Part shown: in pieces, positions 52,575 through 61,271 of the stretch | Position numbering within the stretch: the stretch's first letter is position 1 | Layout of the letters: the number at the start of each line of letters is the position of its first letter | From: an uncultured Bacteroidota bacterium | GTDB lineage: Bacteria; Bacteroidota; Bacteroidia; Bacteroidales; UBA12481 | Length of the DNA: 64,000 nucleotides | Reading direction: 5' to 3' | NCBI GenBank assembly: GCA_903851365.1 | Contig: CAINOB010000010.1 | Coordinates: 50,951 to 114,950 of the forward strand | The notes under the pieces: model-generated | The model's database searches: none | What the model saw: the letters and a program-made list of their open reading frames with translations, nothing else | What the model was told of the DNA's origin: nothing | Program-made: the position numbers and the translations under genes

Positions 52575-53207
52575 ATGAAATTAGCAGTTATTGGTTCAGG
52601 GAATATTGGCAAATCAATTGGAACATGGGCTGCAGCGTCCGGATATGAAGTTGTTTTCTCCGCAAGAAATCTTCAGCATGCACAGGAAGCTGCAAAGGCC
52701 GCCGGTCACAATGCCAGCGCAGCCAGCGTAAGTGAAGCAATAAAAGAAGCAGGAATGGTTCTCCTGGCAGTGCCGTATGGAGCAACTAAAGAATTATTGA
52801 CAGAACTCAGGCCACTCCTCAAAGGCAAGGTTATTATTGATCCTACAAACGCGCTCAACGCGGATTTTAGCGGACTTGCAATAGGGTTCACGACCTCGGC
52901 TGCTGAAGAAATTGCAAAGGTCGTTCCTGAAGCAAAAGTCGTCAAAGCATTCAATACTATTTTTGCATCGATATTTGCATCGCAAACTTCTAAAATTAAA
53001 GGCAATACCATCTCTGTTTTTTATGCAGGTGATGATAAAGAGGCCAAAGCAGAAGTAGCAGCGCTGATAAGTAAATTGGGTTTTGATGCAGTCGATTCCG
53101 GTCCGCTGGCAGCTTCACGATTGATTGAACCGCTGGCTCTTCTGAATATCAGCCTGGGTTATGGGTTGGGCCATGGAACTTCGATAGGGTTCTCATTTGT
53201 CCGCTGA
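52575..53207 (+). CDS. NADPH-dependent F420-reductase-like / NAD(P)-binding oxidoreductase
   Basis: 210 residues. An N-terminal Rossmann fold begins MKLAVIGSGNIGKSIGTWAA (G-x-G-x-x-G), with ARNLQHAQEAAK after the second strand giving an NADP-type pocket, then VLLAVPYGATKELL and VIIDPTNAL. The C-terminal part (VKAFNTIFASIF, GFDAVDSGPLAASRLIEPLA) is typical of the FNO/ferric-reductase-like family often annotated as NADPH-dependent F420 reductase. Bacteroidota normally lack F420, so the acceptor is probably another flavin or a metal. It lies 32 bases before the OYE gene and may form an operon with it. Confidence 0.85.
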   Translation: MKLAVIGSGNIGKSIGTWAAASGYEVVFSARNLQHAQEAAKAAGHNASAASVSEAIKEAGMVLLAVPYGATKELLTELRPLLKGKVIIDPTNALNADFSGLAIGFTTSAAEEIAKVVPEAKVVKAFNTIFASIFASQTSKIKGNTISVFYAGDDKEAKAEVAALISKLGFDAVDSGPLAASRLIEPLALLNISLGYGLGHGTSIGFSFVR

Positions 53208-53239
53208 AATCAGTACTATTGAACAAATCTTTTTAGCAA

Positions 53240-54250
53240 ATGTCACTACTCTTCTCGCCCTTAAAAATTAAAGATATCGTCTTTAAAAATCGCATCGTGA
53301 TTTCGCCCATGTGTATGTATTCCGCTGTAGATGGATACGCAAACGACTGGCATCTTGTACATTATGGAAGCCGCGCCGTGGGTGGAGCCGGGTTGATCAT
53401 ACAGGAGGCAACGGCCGTTTCTGAAGAAGGAAGAATTTCGACCGGAGATCTGGGATTATACAGGGAAGAGCATTCTGAAATGTTACAAAAGATAACCGCG
53501 TTTATTCATCAGCACGGAGCAGTGGCTGGCATTCAACTGGCACATGCCGGACGTAAAGGATGCTGTTCAACGGTTGCACCGTCAGCCATTGCTTTTGCTC
53601 CTGAAGACAACGAACCTCTGGCGCTTGATGAAGCAGGGATTCAAAAAGTAATTTCCGATTTCAGAACAGCAGCACAGCGGGCATTAAAAGCAGGTTACAA
53701 ATTGATTGAGATTCATGCGGCCCATGGTTACCTGATTCACCAGTTCCTTTCACCGCTGAGCAATCGGCGCACTGATAACTATGGTGGTAGTTTTGAAAAC
53801 AGGATTCGCCTGTTATTGGAGATTGTAAAAGAAGTTCAGACTGTTTGGCCGGGGAACCTTCCTCTGTTTGTTCGCATATCAGCCACCGACTGGGCAGAGG
53901 ATGGCTGGGATGTTGATGAAGCTGTGCAGCTGGCATCCATATTGAACCGGAATGGCGTTGATCTGATTGATTGTTCATCAGGTGGATTGGTGCCCTATCA
54001 GAAAATCCCCGTTGGCCCGGGATATCAGGTGCCATTCGCTGAACGCCTCAGAAATGAATCACAGATTCTAACCTCTGCAGTTGGCTTGATAACGGATGCC
54101 AGGCAAGCTGAGGAAATATTACAAAAAGGGCAGGCCGATCTTATTCTGATCGCCAGGGAATCACTGCGCGATCCCTATTATCCTTTGCACGCCGCAAAAT
54201 TGCTTGGCGACGAGATCGTATGGCCGCAGCAATACCTGAGAGGGAAATAG
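53240..54250 (+). CDS. NADH:flavin oxidoreductase, YqjM/NamA-like old yellow enzyme
   Basis: 336 residues. A FMN-binding TIM barrel: FKNRIVISPMCMYSAVDGYANDW in outline (SPMCMYS is the FMN-binding Cys motif of the YqjM branch), GIQLAHAGRKG, EIHAAHGYLIHQFLSP, SNRRTDNYGGSFENR, and near the end LILIARESLRDPYYP (family members usually have G-R-x-x-L-x-D-P-x-x). These enzymes reduce activated C=C bonds with NAD(P)H. The natural substrate is unknown; the preceding NADPH-type reductase could be functionally linked. Confidence 0.92.
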   Translation: MSLLFSPLKIKDIVFKNRIVISPMCMYSAVDGYANDWHLVHYGSRAVGGAGLIIQEATAVSEEGRISTGDLGLYREEHSEMLQKITAFIHQHGAVAGIQLAHAGRKGCCSTVAPSAIAFAPEDNEPLALDEAGIQKVISDFRTAAQRALKAGYKLIEIHAAHGYLIHQFLSPLSNRRTDNYGGSFENRIRLLLEIVKEVQTVWPGNLPLFVRISATDWAEDGWDVDEAVQLASILNRNGVDLIDCSSGGLVPYQKIPVGPGYQVPFAERLRNESQILTSAVGLITDARQAEEILQKGQADLILIARESLRDPYYPLHAAKLLGDEIVWPQQYLRGK

Positions 54251-54282
54251 GCAAAAATATTCCCTGATCCGGCCGTAAATCC

Positions 54283-54290
54283 TAACTTTG
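54283..54290 (+). promoter_or_regulatory. -7 box before the T9SS protein gene
   Basis: TAACTTTG, full consensus match, 22 bases from the ATG at 54313. No clear -33 TTTG. Confidence 0.5.
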
Positions 54291-54312
54291 TGGAACATTA
54301 ATCAACCACTCC

Positions 54313-55806
54313 ATGATTAGGAATTTTATTGTTCTGGCCTTAAGCCTATTACTGACAGTCCAACTGAGCGCACAGCAAAAATCAAAGCTGCCGGTTCAAA
54401 AAAACCAGTTGAGTATTGGATTTCGGGCAGATAAGACCTCACACCAATTGAAATCCATGTCGACTTTTCGGCAAAAAATGGACTCGCTCGACGTACAACT
54501 TTATTTCGGAGCCACCGAAGGCTGGATAACCACCGACAATGAAAAGTTCACCTATGATTCAAAAGGCAGGCTGATATTGTCAATTATACACACTAATTAT
54601 ACCCTTGACGGAAATTTCACCTGGTATAAGGATACAGCTTCTTATTTTGCAGATGGCAAACCAACCCTTCAGGAACGGTTTACCAGAAATCTCGAAACCG
54701 CACCTTGGGTATTTACGGAGAAAACCGAGACTTATTACAACCTCAACGGACAGGATACCATGAGCCTGTATACCAGACCGGATTCGCTGACCGGGAAAAT
54801 GGTTATCGTAAAACATCTGAATACCTGGAATGCAGGGTTGTTAACTAGCTCACTTACTTACCTGTGGAACGAAACTACCGTTGTCTGGGCTCAAACCGGC
54901 AAGAGCGAATCTGTTTATGACCTGAATCACCGACTGATATCACAAACGACCTACCATTTCAGTGAAGCCGATCAGAAATGGATCGGAGACCTGAAAGAAG
55001 AATTCACCTATGACAACCAGGGAAATGAAACCCTCTACACGAATTTCAGCTGGAATTCAGCTACCAGCGGGTGGAATCTCCAGCATCAAATCACACGGAC
55101 CTTTAATTCCGGCAATCTTTTGCTGGAAGAAATATATTCCAACCGTAACCTTAATCTCAACCAATGGATACCCGACAGCATGGGAGTATTCTATTATGAT
55201 GCCAACGGTTACGACACACTGGATGTAGGTTCCAGATACAATCCCATTGCCGGTACCTGGAATGAAACCTACCGTATGGAATTGACTTTTGACGAATTTG
55301 GCAACTTGTGGCATAGCCAGGCGCTTTCTGACAAGGATTCAACCGGAACCTGGACCTACCGGTACAAGGCTGACTACCGGTTCAACCTCGCCTTTGACCT
55401 AAACGAGATTGCCATGCCTTTCATGTGGGTTGGCAAAGTGCCTGCTCATATGTACCTGGGCGCTATGGCTTGGGAATGGAACAACCCATCACGCGAATGG
55501 GTCGAATCTATGAAGCTGGGCTATTACTATTCCGAATTTAAAGGAAGCAGCACCGATCCCGTTACCCAGCAGTTCGCTGTCCATGTTTACCCCAACCCTG
55601 TTACCAATGTTGTTATTGTTGAAACTGACCAATCGTCGGATCCATTACTTTTCCGGATGACCGATGTCACCGGAAAACAGGTTGTTTCCAAAACACTGAG
55701 CAGCACGCGGATACAGATCTCCATGCGAGATTTGCCTGTTGGACTGTACCTTTACCGAATTATCAGGAACGGCGAATCCTATCAGGGTAAAATTGTAAAA
55801 AGGTAA
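54313..55806 (+). CDS. secreted YD-repeat-like protein with T9SS sorting domain
   Basis: 497 residues; signal peptide (1-21, ending VQLSAQQ). The middle (about 60-390) is built of repeated strands with the pattern T-Y-D-x-x-G-x-x or Y-x-x-x-G (FTYDSKGRLILS, TYYNLNGQDTM, SVYDLNHRLIS, FTYDNQGNETLY, FYYDANGYDTL, LTFDEFGNLWH) alternating with Trp-containing segments such as SATSGWNLQHQ, comparable with YD/RHS-like beta repeats. The tail is a T9SS type A domain (VHVYPNPVTNVVIVET ... PVGLYLYRIIRNGES). A binding or adhesive role on the cell surface is inferred. The HD-domain gene follows after 7 bases. Confidence 0.78.
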   Translation: MIRNFIVLALSLLLTVQLSAQQKSKLPVQKNQLSIGFRADKTSHQLKSMSTFRQKMDSLDVQLYFGATEGWITTDNEKFTYDSKGRLILSIIHTNYTLDGNFTWYKDTASYFADGKPTLQERFTRNLETAPWVFTEKTETYYNLNGQDTMSLYTRPDSLTGKMVIVKHLNTWNAGLLTSSLTYLWNETTVVWAQTGKSESVYDLNHRLISQTTYHFSEADQKWIGDLKEEFTYDNQGNETLYTNFSWNSATSGWNLQHQITRTFNSGNLLLEEIYSNRNLNLNQWIPDSMGVFYYDANGYDTLDVGSRYNPIAGTWNETYRMELTFDEFGNLWHSQALSDKDSTGTWTYRYKADYRFNLAFDLNEIAMPFMWVGKVPAHMYLGAMAWEWNNPSREWVESMKLGYYYSEFKGSSTDPVTQQFAVHVYPNPVTNVVIVETDQSSDPLLFRMTDVTGKQVVSKTLSSTRIQISMRDLPVGLYLYRIIRNGESYQGKIVKR

Positions 55807-55813
55807 AGAAAAC

Positions 55814-56380
55814 ATGATACCAACACGACAAGAGGCCCTTGCCCTTTTAATGCGATTTACACAAAGTGAAAGCCTGATCACGCATGCCCTTTCTGTGGAA
55901 GCGGTGATGCGGCATTTCGCCTCACTTTACAACGAAGATGTTGAGAAGTGGGGAATCATCGGGCTCGTCCATGACCTTGATTACGAGAAATATCCCGAGC
56001 AGCATTGTTCCATGACCCGTAAAATATTGGAGGAAGAACAGTGGCCGGAGGAATATATCCGCGCCGTAGTAAGCCATGGCTGGGGTATTTGTTCCGATAC
56101 TGAACCGATACACATCATGGAGAAAGTGCTCTTTACCATTGATGAATTAACCGGATTGGTAACCGCTTCGGTATTGATAAGGCCTTCAAGATCAATCATG
56201 GACCTGGAGGTAAAATCGGTTAAGAAGAAGTGGGCCATGAAGAACTTTGCAGCCGGAGCAAACCGCGAAGTCATTGAAAAGGGAGCAGGTATGATGGGCC
56301 GCGACCTCGATTATATTATCGGGGAAACCATCAACGGCATGAAATCAGCAGCCGCAGCGATCGGTCTGGCCAGAGCATAA
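55814..56380 (+). CDS. HD-domain phosphohydrolase-like protein
   Basis: 188 residues, cytoplasmic. HD features: His24 in LITHALSVEAVMRHFA and the His53-Asp54 pair in IGLVHDLDYEKYPEQH, then IRAVVSHGWG. HD proteins hydrolyse phosphate esters of nucleotides or related compounds with a metal pair; the family here is often annotated HDIG/hydrolase without a known substrate. It lies 7 bases after the T9SS protein gene and almost touches the convergent permease. Confidence 0.82.
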   Translation: MIPTRQEALALLMRFTQSESLITHALSVEAVMRHFASLYNEDVEKWGIIGLVHDLDYEKYPEQHCSMTRKILEEEQWPEEYIRAVVSHGWGICSDTEPIHIMEKVLFTIDELTGLVTASVLIRPSRSIMDLEVKSVKKKWAMKNFAAGANREVIEKGAGMMGRDLDYIIGETINGMKSAAAAIGLARA

Positions 56381-56383
56381 CCT

Positions 56384-58759
56384 CTAATCCGCTCTCAGCG
56401 ATTCGGCAGGATTGGAAACAGCAGCACGCCAGGATTGCAGGCTGATGATGATCATTGCCAGTGCAACTGTGATCAGGGCAGGCCACAGAAAAAGGAAAAA
56501 AGTCATCTCATACCGGTAAACATAATCCTTCAGCCAGTCGGTCATCAGGTAGGCCGCTAAAGGTAAGGCGATCAGAATTGCTATAACCAGCAGGATCATG
56601 AAGTCCCTATTAATCAGCCTGATAATACTTACCTCCGAAGCGCCAAAGACTTTTCGCACACCGATTTCCCTGGTCCGCCGTTCCACCGTAAAGTAGGCCA
56701 GGCCAAGGAGCCCCAGGCAGGCAATAAACAGGGCCAGTAAAGTAAAACTTGAAAACACTACACTCCGGTTACGATCGGCGCCGAATTGCTCGTGAAACCG
56801 GTCCTCCAGAAAGGTGTAATCAAACGGTTTGCCCGGAAAGACACCTGCCCAGACCTGTGCCATAAACTTCAGTGCAGCATCCCTGTTTTGCGGATTGATT
56901 TTCAGGTACATGATAGGGCCATCCAGCCGGTATACCAGCATCAGCGATTCCACCTGTGAATACATGCCGGTTTGATGATAATCCTTCACTACGCCGACGA
57001 CACGTGCCATGATGCGGGTTCCGTCGCCAAGCTGGACCCTTTTTCCGATCGGGTCCTTCCATGCCAGACGCCGACACAGCGTTTCATTGACAACAACCCC
57101 CTGAAGAGTGTCGGTCATATAATCAACGGAGAAATCGCGTCCAGCGGCCATCGGTATCTGCAGGGTTTCAGTAAAATCTTGATCCACAACTGTATAATTG
57201 ATGCCTCTCGGCTGCAACCCTTCAGTGGTTTCCATGTTGAAAACAACTTTTGGTGATCCCTCACCTAATCGATTACTCGTCAGCGTTACTTTTTCAATGT
57301 TGGGATTCTTTAACAGCTGCTCCTTCATGACCCGCATTTTTGTGATCGGCTCATTATCCGGTAGAATCAAAGTTGCAACATCCTTCATGCTCCAACCCTG
57401 ATCCTTATTCTGCATATATGCCAGCTGTTTGTATACCACCAGTGTACAAACCATCATTGCCAGTGAAATAGTAAACTGCACCACCACAAGGATCTTTCTG
57501 AAAAGGCTACCGGAACGACCCGATTGCGTCGATCCTTTCATTACCATAGCCGGAGAAAACCGGGATAAATAAAATGCCGGATAACTGCCTCCTAAAACCC
57601 CTATAACCAAAATAATCCCCAGCATCGACAAGAGAAACGTGGGACTGTACAAAATATCCAGGGTAAAACCCTTTCCCGATAATTGGTTCAGCGCAGGTAG
57701 CAGTAGGCAAATCATGAGTATGGCGAGCAATAGCGAACACAGGGTGATCAGCATCGATTCTGCCAGAAACTGACCAATAAGCCATCCCCTGCCCGACCCT
57801 ACGACTTTTCTCAGGCTGACTTCCTTTGCCCGGCGGGTTGCCCTAGCGGTTGCCAGGTTAATGTAATTGAGCGAAGCGATCAGGATCAGGAAAAAAGCAA
57901 CCAGTCCAAAAATATAAACGTACTGAATATTGCCCGTAGGCACAGGTTCCTGGGCATTATTGGAGTGAAGATGTATGCGGGTGATCGGCATCAGTCCGTA
58001 GGTGACTTTTATCCCGATCTTTTCGAAAATAGAGGCCATATATTTTGGATACATGCCCTGGAGCTTATCCTGGAATCCGGTGATATCTGTTCCTTCACGC
58101 AAAAGCAGGTAAGTAAATACCCCAAAACTACCCCAGTTATCCGGTAACCCCTTTAGTGTAACTTGGGAAAGGAGGGCATCAAAAGTAACGTGTGAATTTT
58201 TGGGAACATCCTCAATAACGGCTTTCACCGTATATATTTGGTCACCACAGCGAAGCGTTTTTCCAACTGCGTTTCCCTTTTCAAAATAACGACGTGCCAT
58301 GGTCCGGGTAAGAACCAGGTTATTCGGATGCTTTAGCGCCCCAACAGCGTCGCCCTCAATAAGCCGATAGGTGAAGATGTCGAAAAAAGCAGAGTCTGCA
58401 GCAAATACCTTTTCTTCCTTAAATTCCCTTCCGTTCTCTGCTTTGTACATGGCAGGGTTCTGGTTGAAAAGTCGCGTAAAATTCTCCACCTCAGGATAAT
58501 CCTTCATAACCTGCGGTCCGAAAGGGATCTGTGCCACGATCCAGGTAAAATCATCATCAGTCTCTTTGATATGCGATTGAACTCTCACTATCCGGTCGGC
58601 CTTCACGTGATACTTGTCAAAGCTCAACTCATCAGCAACATACATGATCAGAAAAAGTGCGCTTGCGATACCCAGGGTTAGTCCCAGAATATTCAGAAAG
58701 CTGAATCCGAATTTCTTATAGATATTCCGGAAAGCGATTTTGAGGAGATTAGCTAACAT
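56384..58759 (-). CDS. FtsX/MacB-type ABC transporter permease
   Basis: 791 residues with the two-repeat MacB_PCD-FtsX plan: helix 1 (FSFLNILGLTLGIASALFLI), a periplasmic domain (about 45-270), three helices around 280-400 including RRAKEVSLRKVVGSGRGWLIGQF, a second periplasmic domain (about 430-640), and three final helices including RRTREIGVRKVFGASEVSIIRL and ending NPAESLRAD. Such permeases act in lipoprotein, peptide or drug export or signalling with a separate ATPase, which is not in the window. Confidence 0.92.
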   Translation of the reverse strand: MLANLLKIAFRNIYKKFGFSFLNILGLTLGIASALFLIMYVADELSFDKYHVKADRIVRVQSHIKETDDDFTWIVAQIPFGPQVMKDYPEVENFTRLFNQNPAMYKAENGREFKEEKVFAADSAFFDIFTYRLIEGDAVGALKHPNNLVLTRTMARRYFEKGNAVGKTLRCGDQIYTVKAVIEDVPKNSHVTFDALLSQVTLKGLPDNWGSFGVFTYLLLREGTDITGFQDKLQGMYPKYMASIFEKIGIKVTYGLMPITRIHLHSNNAQEPVPTGNIQYVYIFGLVAFFLILIASLNYINLATARATRRAKEVSLRKVVGSGRGWLIGQFLAESMLITLCSLLLAILMICLLLPALNQLSGKGFTLDILYSPTFLLSMLGIILVIGVLGGSYPAFYLSRFSPAMVMKGSTQSGRSGSLFRKILVVVQFTISLAMMVCTLVVYKQLAYMQNKDQGWSMKDVATLILPDNEPITKMRVMKEQLLKNPNIEKVTLTSNRLGEGSPKVVFNMETTEGLQPRGINYTVVDQDFTETLQIPMAAGRDFSVDYMTDTLQGVVVNETLCRRLAWKDPIGKRVQLGDGTRIMARVVGVVKDYHQTGMYSQVESLMLVYRLDGPIMYLKINPQNRDAALKFMAQVWAGVFPGKPFDYTFLEDRFHEQFGADRNRSVVFSSFTLLALFIACLGLLGLAYFTVERRTREIGVRKVFGASEVSIIRLINRDFMILLVIAILIALPLAAYLMTDWLKDYVYRYEMTFFLFLWPALITVALAMIIISLQSWRAAVSNPAESLRAD

Positions 58760-58860
58760 AATGATCTATATAATGTATATGACTTGATAAGGTCCCCAAA
58801 AGTTACAAAAATATTCGACTGGCTTTCAGATAAAAGACAGGTTGGTATCTCGACAATTTA

Positions 58861-59484
58861 TCAGAGGGTTCTTAATTTTTGTCTGACACCAAGGATAGCA
58901 TTAAGAGGTGCCTGGGTAATGACCATGTTGGTCAACCAAACTGGAATATTTCCGGCCGGATCAGCATAACCTTCGAGAATCACATTGGCTGAATTTTCAC
59001 CCGTGGATGTAATGGTCCATGACTGCCGGTAAACCTTGATGCGCACCATCTCCTTATCTTCAGGAACCACCCCGGCAATTGAAACCGCAGTAACCGAATA
59101 TACCTGCTTTACCTTGTCGAGCGCTGCAGTAACTTCCACACATAAATCACGGTCGGAAACCGGCCAGGGAGTATGATAAACAAGGTAATATCTAGCACTC
59201 TTATCTTTTTCATATCCCAGAACCTTGATTTTAATGATGTCCTGAGGCCACCATTCAATATGGTTAACATCCTCTAACAGGGAGTACACCTTTTCTGCGG
59301 GGGCCTGGATGCTCGTTACCCCTTTAAAGGCTTTCACAGTTCTACCTGGTTCCTGCCGGGCGTAAATTTTAATGCCATCCTGTTCCTTAATAAAATCCCA
59401 CGATTGAGCTGCCAGCGAACAGGTTATCGTCTGAATTAAGAAAAAGAGGCCAAGTTTAGCCCATTGTCCAAGCTGGTCACTCAC
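58861..59484 (-). CDS. exported START-domain lipid-binding protein
   Basis: 207 residues; signal peptide (about 8-26, ending CSLAAQ). The START fold is recognisable from WDFIKEQDGIKIYARQEPG, VTSIQAPAEKVYSLLEDVNH, WWPQDIIKIKVL, and the YYLVYHTPWPVSDRDLC core, ending GVRQKLRTL. START domains hold sterols, phospholipids or other lipids in a hydrophobic cavity. It is the last gene of a tightly packed unit SDR - 5-alpha-reductase - START (overlapping by 4 bases with the reductase), which suggests that a lipid carried in its pocket is the substrate of the other two. Confidence 0.85.
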   Translation of the reverse strand: MSDQLGQWAKLGLFFLIQTITCSLAAQSWDFIKEQDGIKIYARQEPGRTVKAFKGVTSIQAPAEKVYSLLEDVNHIEWWPQDIIKIKVLGYEKDKSARYYLVYHTPWPVSDRDLCVEVTAALDKVKQVYSVTAVSIAGVVPEDKEMVRIKVYRQSWTITSTGENSANVILEGYADPAGNIPVWLTNMVITQAPLNAILGVRQKLRTL

Positions 59485-60248
59485 AGTATATATGGTATAA
59501 TTGCTTTTCGTTCGGCCGGGTAATTCTTAAAATGTTGCCTGTACCATTTGTGATGGGATAGAGCCCGAGGCAGAAGATTGGCAATTGTCCATGCCAAAAA
59601 CGAAACAGCCGCGAGGTTCCAGCACATGATCGCAAACCCTGTCCACTCAATAATTTCCCCTAAATGATTAGGGCAGCTAACATATCCAAATAATCCTCCT
59701 TCCGGGATCTTATACCCGGTTTCGCCCGGGCGGCGCAGGTGAATCAACCTGTTGTCATAATCCCAGTTGATATATACTCCCCAAATGAAAAATATGGCAC
59801 CGATAATAAACCGTGCACCAATCAATTCATTCACTGTATATTGTGCAAATCTGGCAAAAAAATATCCAATCAGCGTTCCATTAACCAGGTTGAAAATTAT
59901 GGCTAACCCCATGATCAGCAGAGGCATCTTTTTGGCTCTTGTCCGGAGGCGCATTGGAAAAATAAACGTTCTGTTCACGTAATGAAAGAGGTAGAGGGAG
60001 ATAAGCGTCCACGACATCGCATTTTGCCTGGAGATGCTTGTCAAAACAAAATACAAAAGCAAAATCATCCCGGGCGCTTCCATAAACACCCACCCCAGCT
60101 TGTTATTGATAAGAGGCCCCCACTTGGCCGTGGTATGCCTTCCATAAGGTGCCGGTATCTTAAGCAGTAACAAAAAGACAAGACCACCAATGGCCATCCA
60201 CAGATATATCAGGTTCTGAAAAGTTTCATAGTTCATGGTTAAAATCAT
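59481..60248 (-). CDS. steroid 5-alpha-reductase family membrane enzyme
   Basis: 255 residues with six or seven membrane helices. The C-terminal half is strikingly like SRD5A enzymes: IHLRRPGETGYKIPEGGLF, GYVSCPNHLGEIIEWTGFA, LLPRALSHHKWYRQHF, and the end NYPAERKAIIPYIL. Those motifs hold NADPH and the catalytic Glu/Tyr region in the family; the reaction is reduction of a 4,5 double bond of 3-oxo-steroids or a similar enone. The ATG at 60248 overlaps the stop of the SDR gene in an ATGA arrangement, and the stop overlaps the START gene, so the three are translationally coupled. Related bacterial enzymes act on steroid hormones or bile acids. Confidence 0.88.
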   Translation of the reverse strand: MILTMNYETFQNLIYLWMAIGGLVFLLLLKIPAPYGRHTTAKWGPLINNKLGWVFMEAPGMILLLYFVLTSISRQNAMSWTLISLYLFHYVNRTFIFPMRLRTRAKKMPLLIMGLAIIFNLVNGTLIGYFFARFAQYTVNELIGARFIIGAIFFIWGVYINWDYDNRLIHLRRPGETGYKIPEGGLFGYVSCPNHLGEIIEWTGFAIMCWNLAAVSFLAWTIANLLPRALSHHKWYRQHFKNYPAERKAIIPYIL

Positions 60249-61237
60249 AATAGGTATCCAGCCTGTTTAAACCAACTTATCGAATCTGAAATTGTTTCCT
60301 TTAATGGCCGGCAAATATAATCAAGCTCCAGCTCAGCTTTCAGGCTGCTTATTTTTTTATTGCCATGCGTCATAGTATAGATTGATTCTTTGGTGTAAAC
60401 TGGTTCCTGCCTTCTCAGCGCGGCCAACAAAAGGATAAAAGGCAATCCCAGATAACCAGTCCAGGCCGGCAAAACCAGTACCCTCCTTTTGTCGCCTTTA
60501 ATATCCAGGATGATTTTTTTCAGATCCGCCAAACTGTGCCATTTCCCGGGCAACAAATAAGACTGCCCGTTACGGCCTTTATCAATGGCATTAACTATTG
60601 CCGAGGCGACATCACGAACATCACAGAAATCAAAACCCCCTTCGATCAGCATCGGAATTTTTCTATTATAAATATCAATGATTGCTTTTCCGATCAGCGA
60701 AGGCTTGCTGTCAAACGGCCCGATAACCGCCGTGGGATTTAAGACTACCACTTCCATCTGGTCGGATGCATTTTGCAATACAAACTGCTGGGCATCCCGC
60801 TTTGACTGATCATATTGCGGGGCATTTCTTGAACAGAACTCGCTTTCTTCATTCAACGATCCATCCACTGTCGTGTGGTTATAAGCATGGATGGAACTTA
60901 AATGGATGAATCGTTTTACGCCTGCCTCCCTTGCAGCGTTAAAAACATTCCGGGTACCATTAACATTCGTTTCGTAAACCGAAGTGTCCTTATTACTGTT
61001 CAGCGAAATTCTTGCAGCACAATGTATCACCACTTCGCAACCCCTGACCAGCCTGTTGAGGGAATCCAGGTCGGAGAGGCTTCCCATGACAGTTTCAAGA
61101 AGCGTTATATCAGATTTGGGTTCCTGTTTGAATACAAGCACCCGTAAGCGATAACCCTTGTTTAATAGCATAGGAATAACTGCGCTGGCCAAATGGCCGG
61201 AAGTGCCGGTGATGGCGATTGTTTTTTCCTTTGCCAT
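60245..61237 (-). CDS. extended SDR, 3-beta-hydroxysteroid-dehydrogenase-like
   Basis: 330 residues. NAD(P)-binding motif GTSGHLA (11-17), EVVIHCAARISLN, Ser114/115 in FIHLSSIHAYN, and the Tyr142/Lys146 pair in QYDQSKRDAQ. NPTAVIGPFDSKPSLIG and FCDVRDVASAIVNAI are typical of the 3-beta-HSD/dihydroflavonol-reductase branch of extended SDRs. It is the first gene of the SDR - 5-alpha-reductase - START unit. A 3-hydroxyl oxidation of a sterol-like compound before 5-alpha reduction would be chemically consistent, but the substrate is inferred from context only. Confidence 0.82.
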   Translation of the reverse strand: MAKEKTIAITGTSGHLASAVIPMLLNKGYRLRVLVFKQEPKSDITLLETVMGSLSDLDSLNRLVRGCEVVIHCAARISLNSNKDTSVYETNVNGTRNVFNAAREAGVKRFIHLSSIHAYNHTTVDGSLNEESEFCSRNAPQYDQSKRDAQQFVLQNASDQMEVVVLNPTAVIGPFDSKPSLIGKAIIDIYNRKIPMLIEGGFDFCDVRDVASAIVNAIDKGRNGQSYLLPGKWHSLADLKKIILDIKGDKRRVLVLPAWTGYLGLPFILLLAALRRQEPVYTKESIYTMTHGNKKISSLKAELELDYICRPLKETISDSISWFKQAGYLL

Positions 61238-61271
61238 AATTTAAGTCAAAAATATTTTTTTAGTAGGGGTC

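Noticed and set aside
53240..54250. The old yellow enzyme as a 5-beta-reductase partner of the steroid-like operon.
   Set aside because: It is of the short YqjM/NamA type, 5 kb away, in another transcription unit and next to a different reductase.
61247..61254. TATTTTTG (minus strand) as promoter of the SDR-reductase-START operon.
   Set aside because: Only 9 bases from the ATG, leaving almost no leader; likely chance in an A/T-rich gap.
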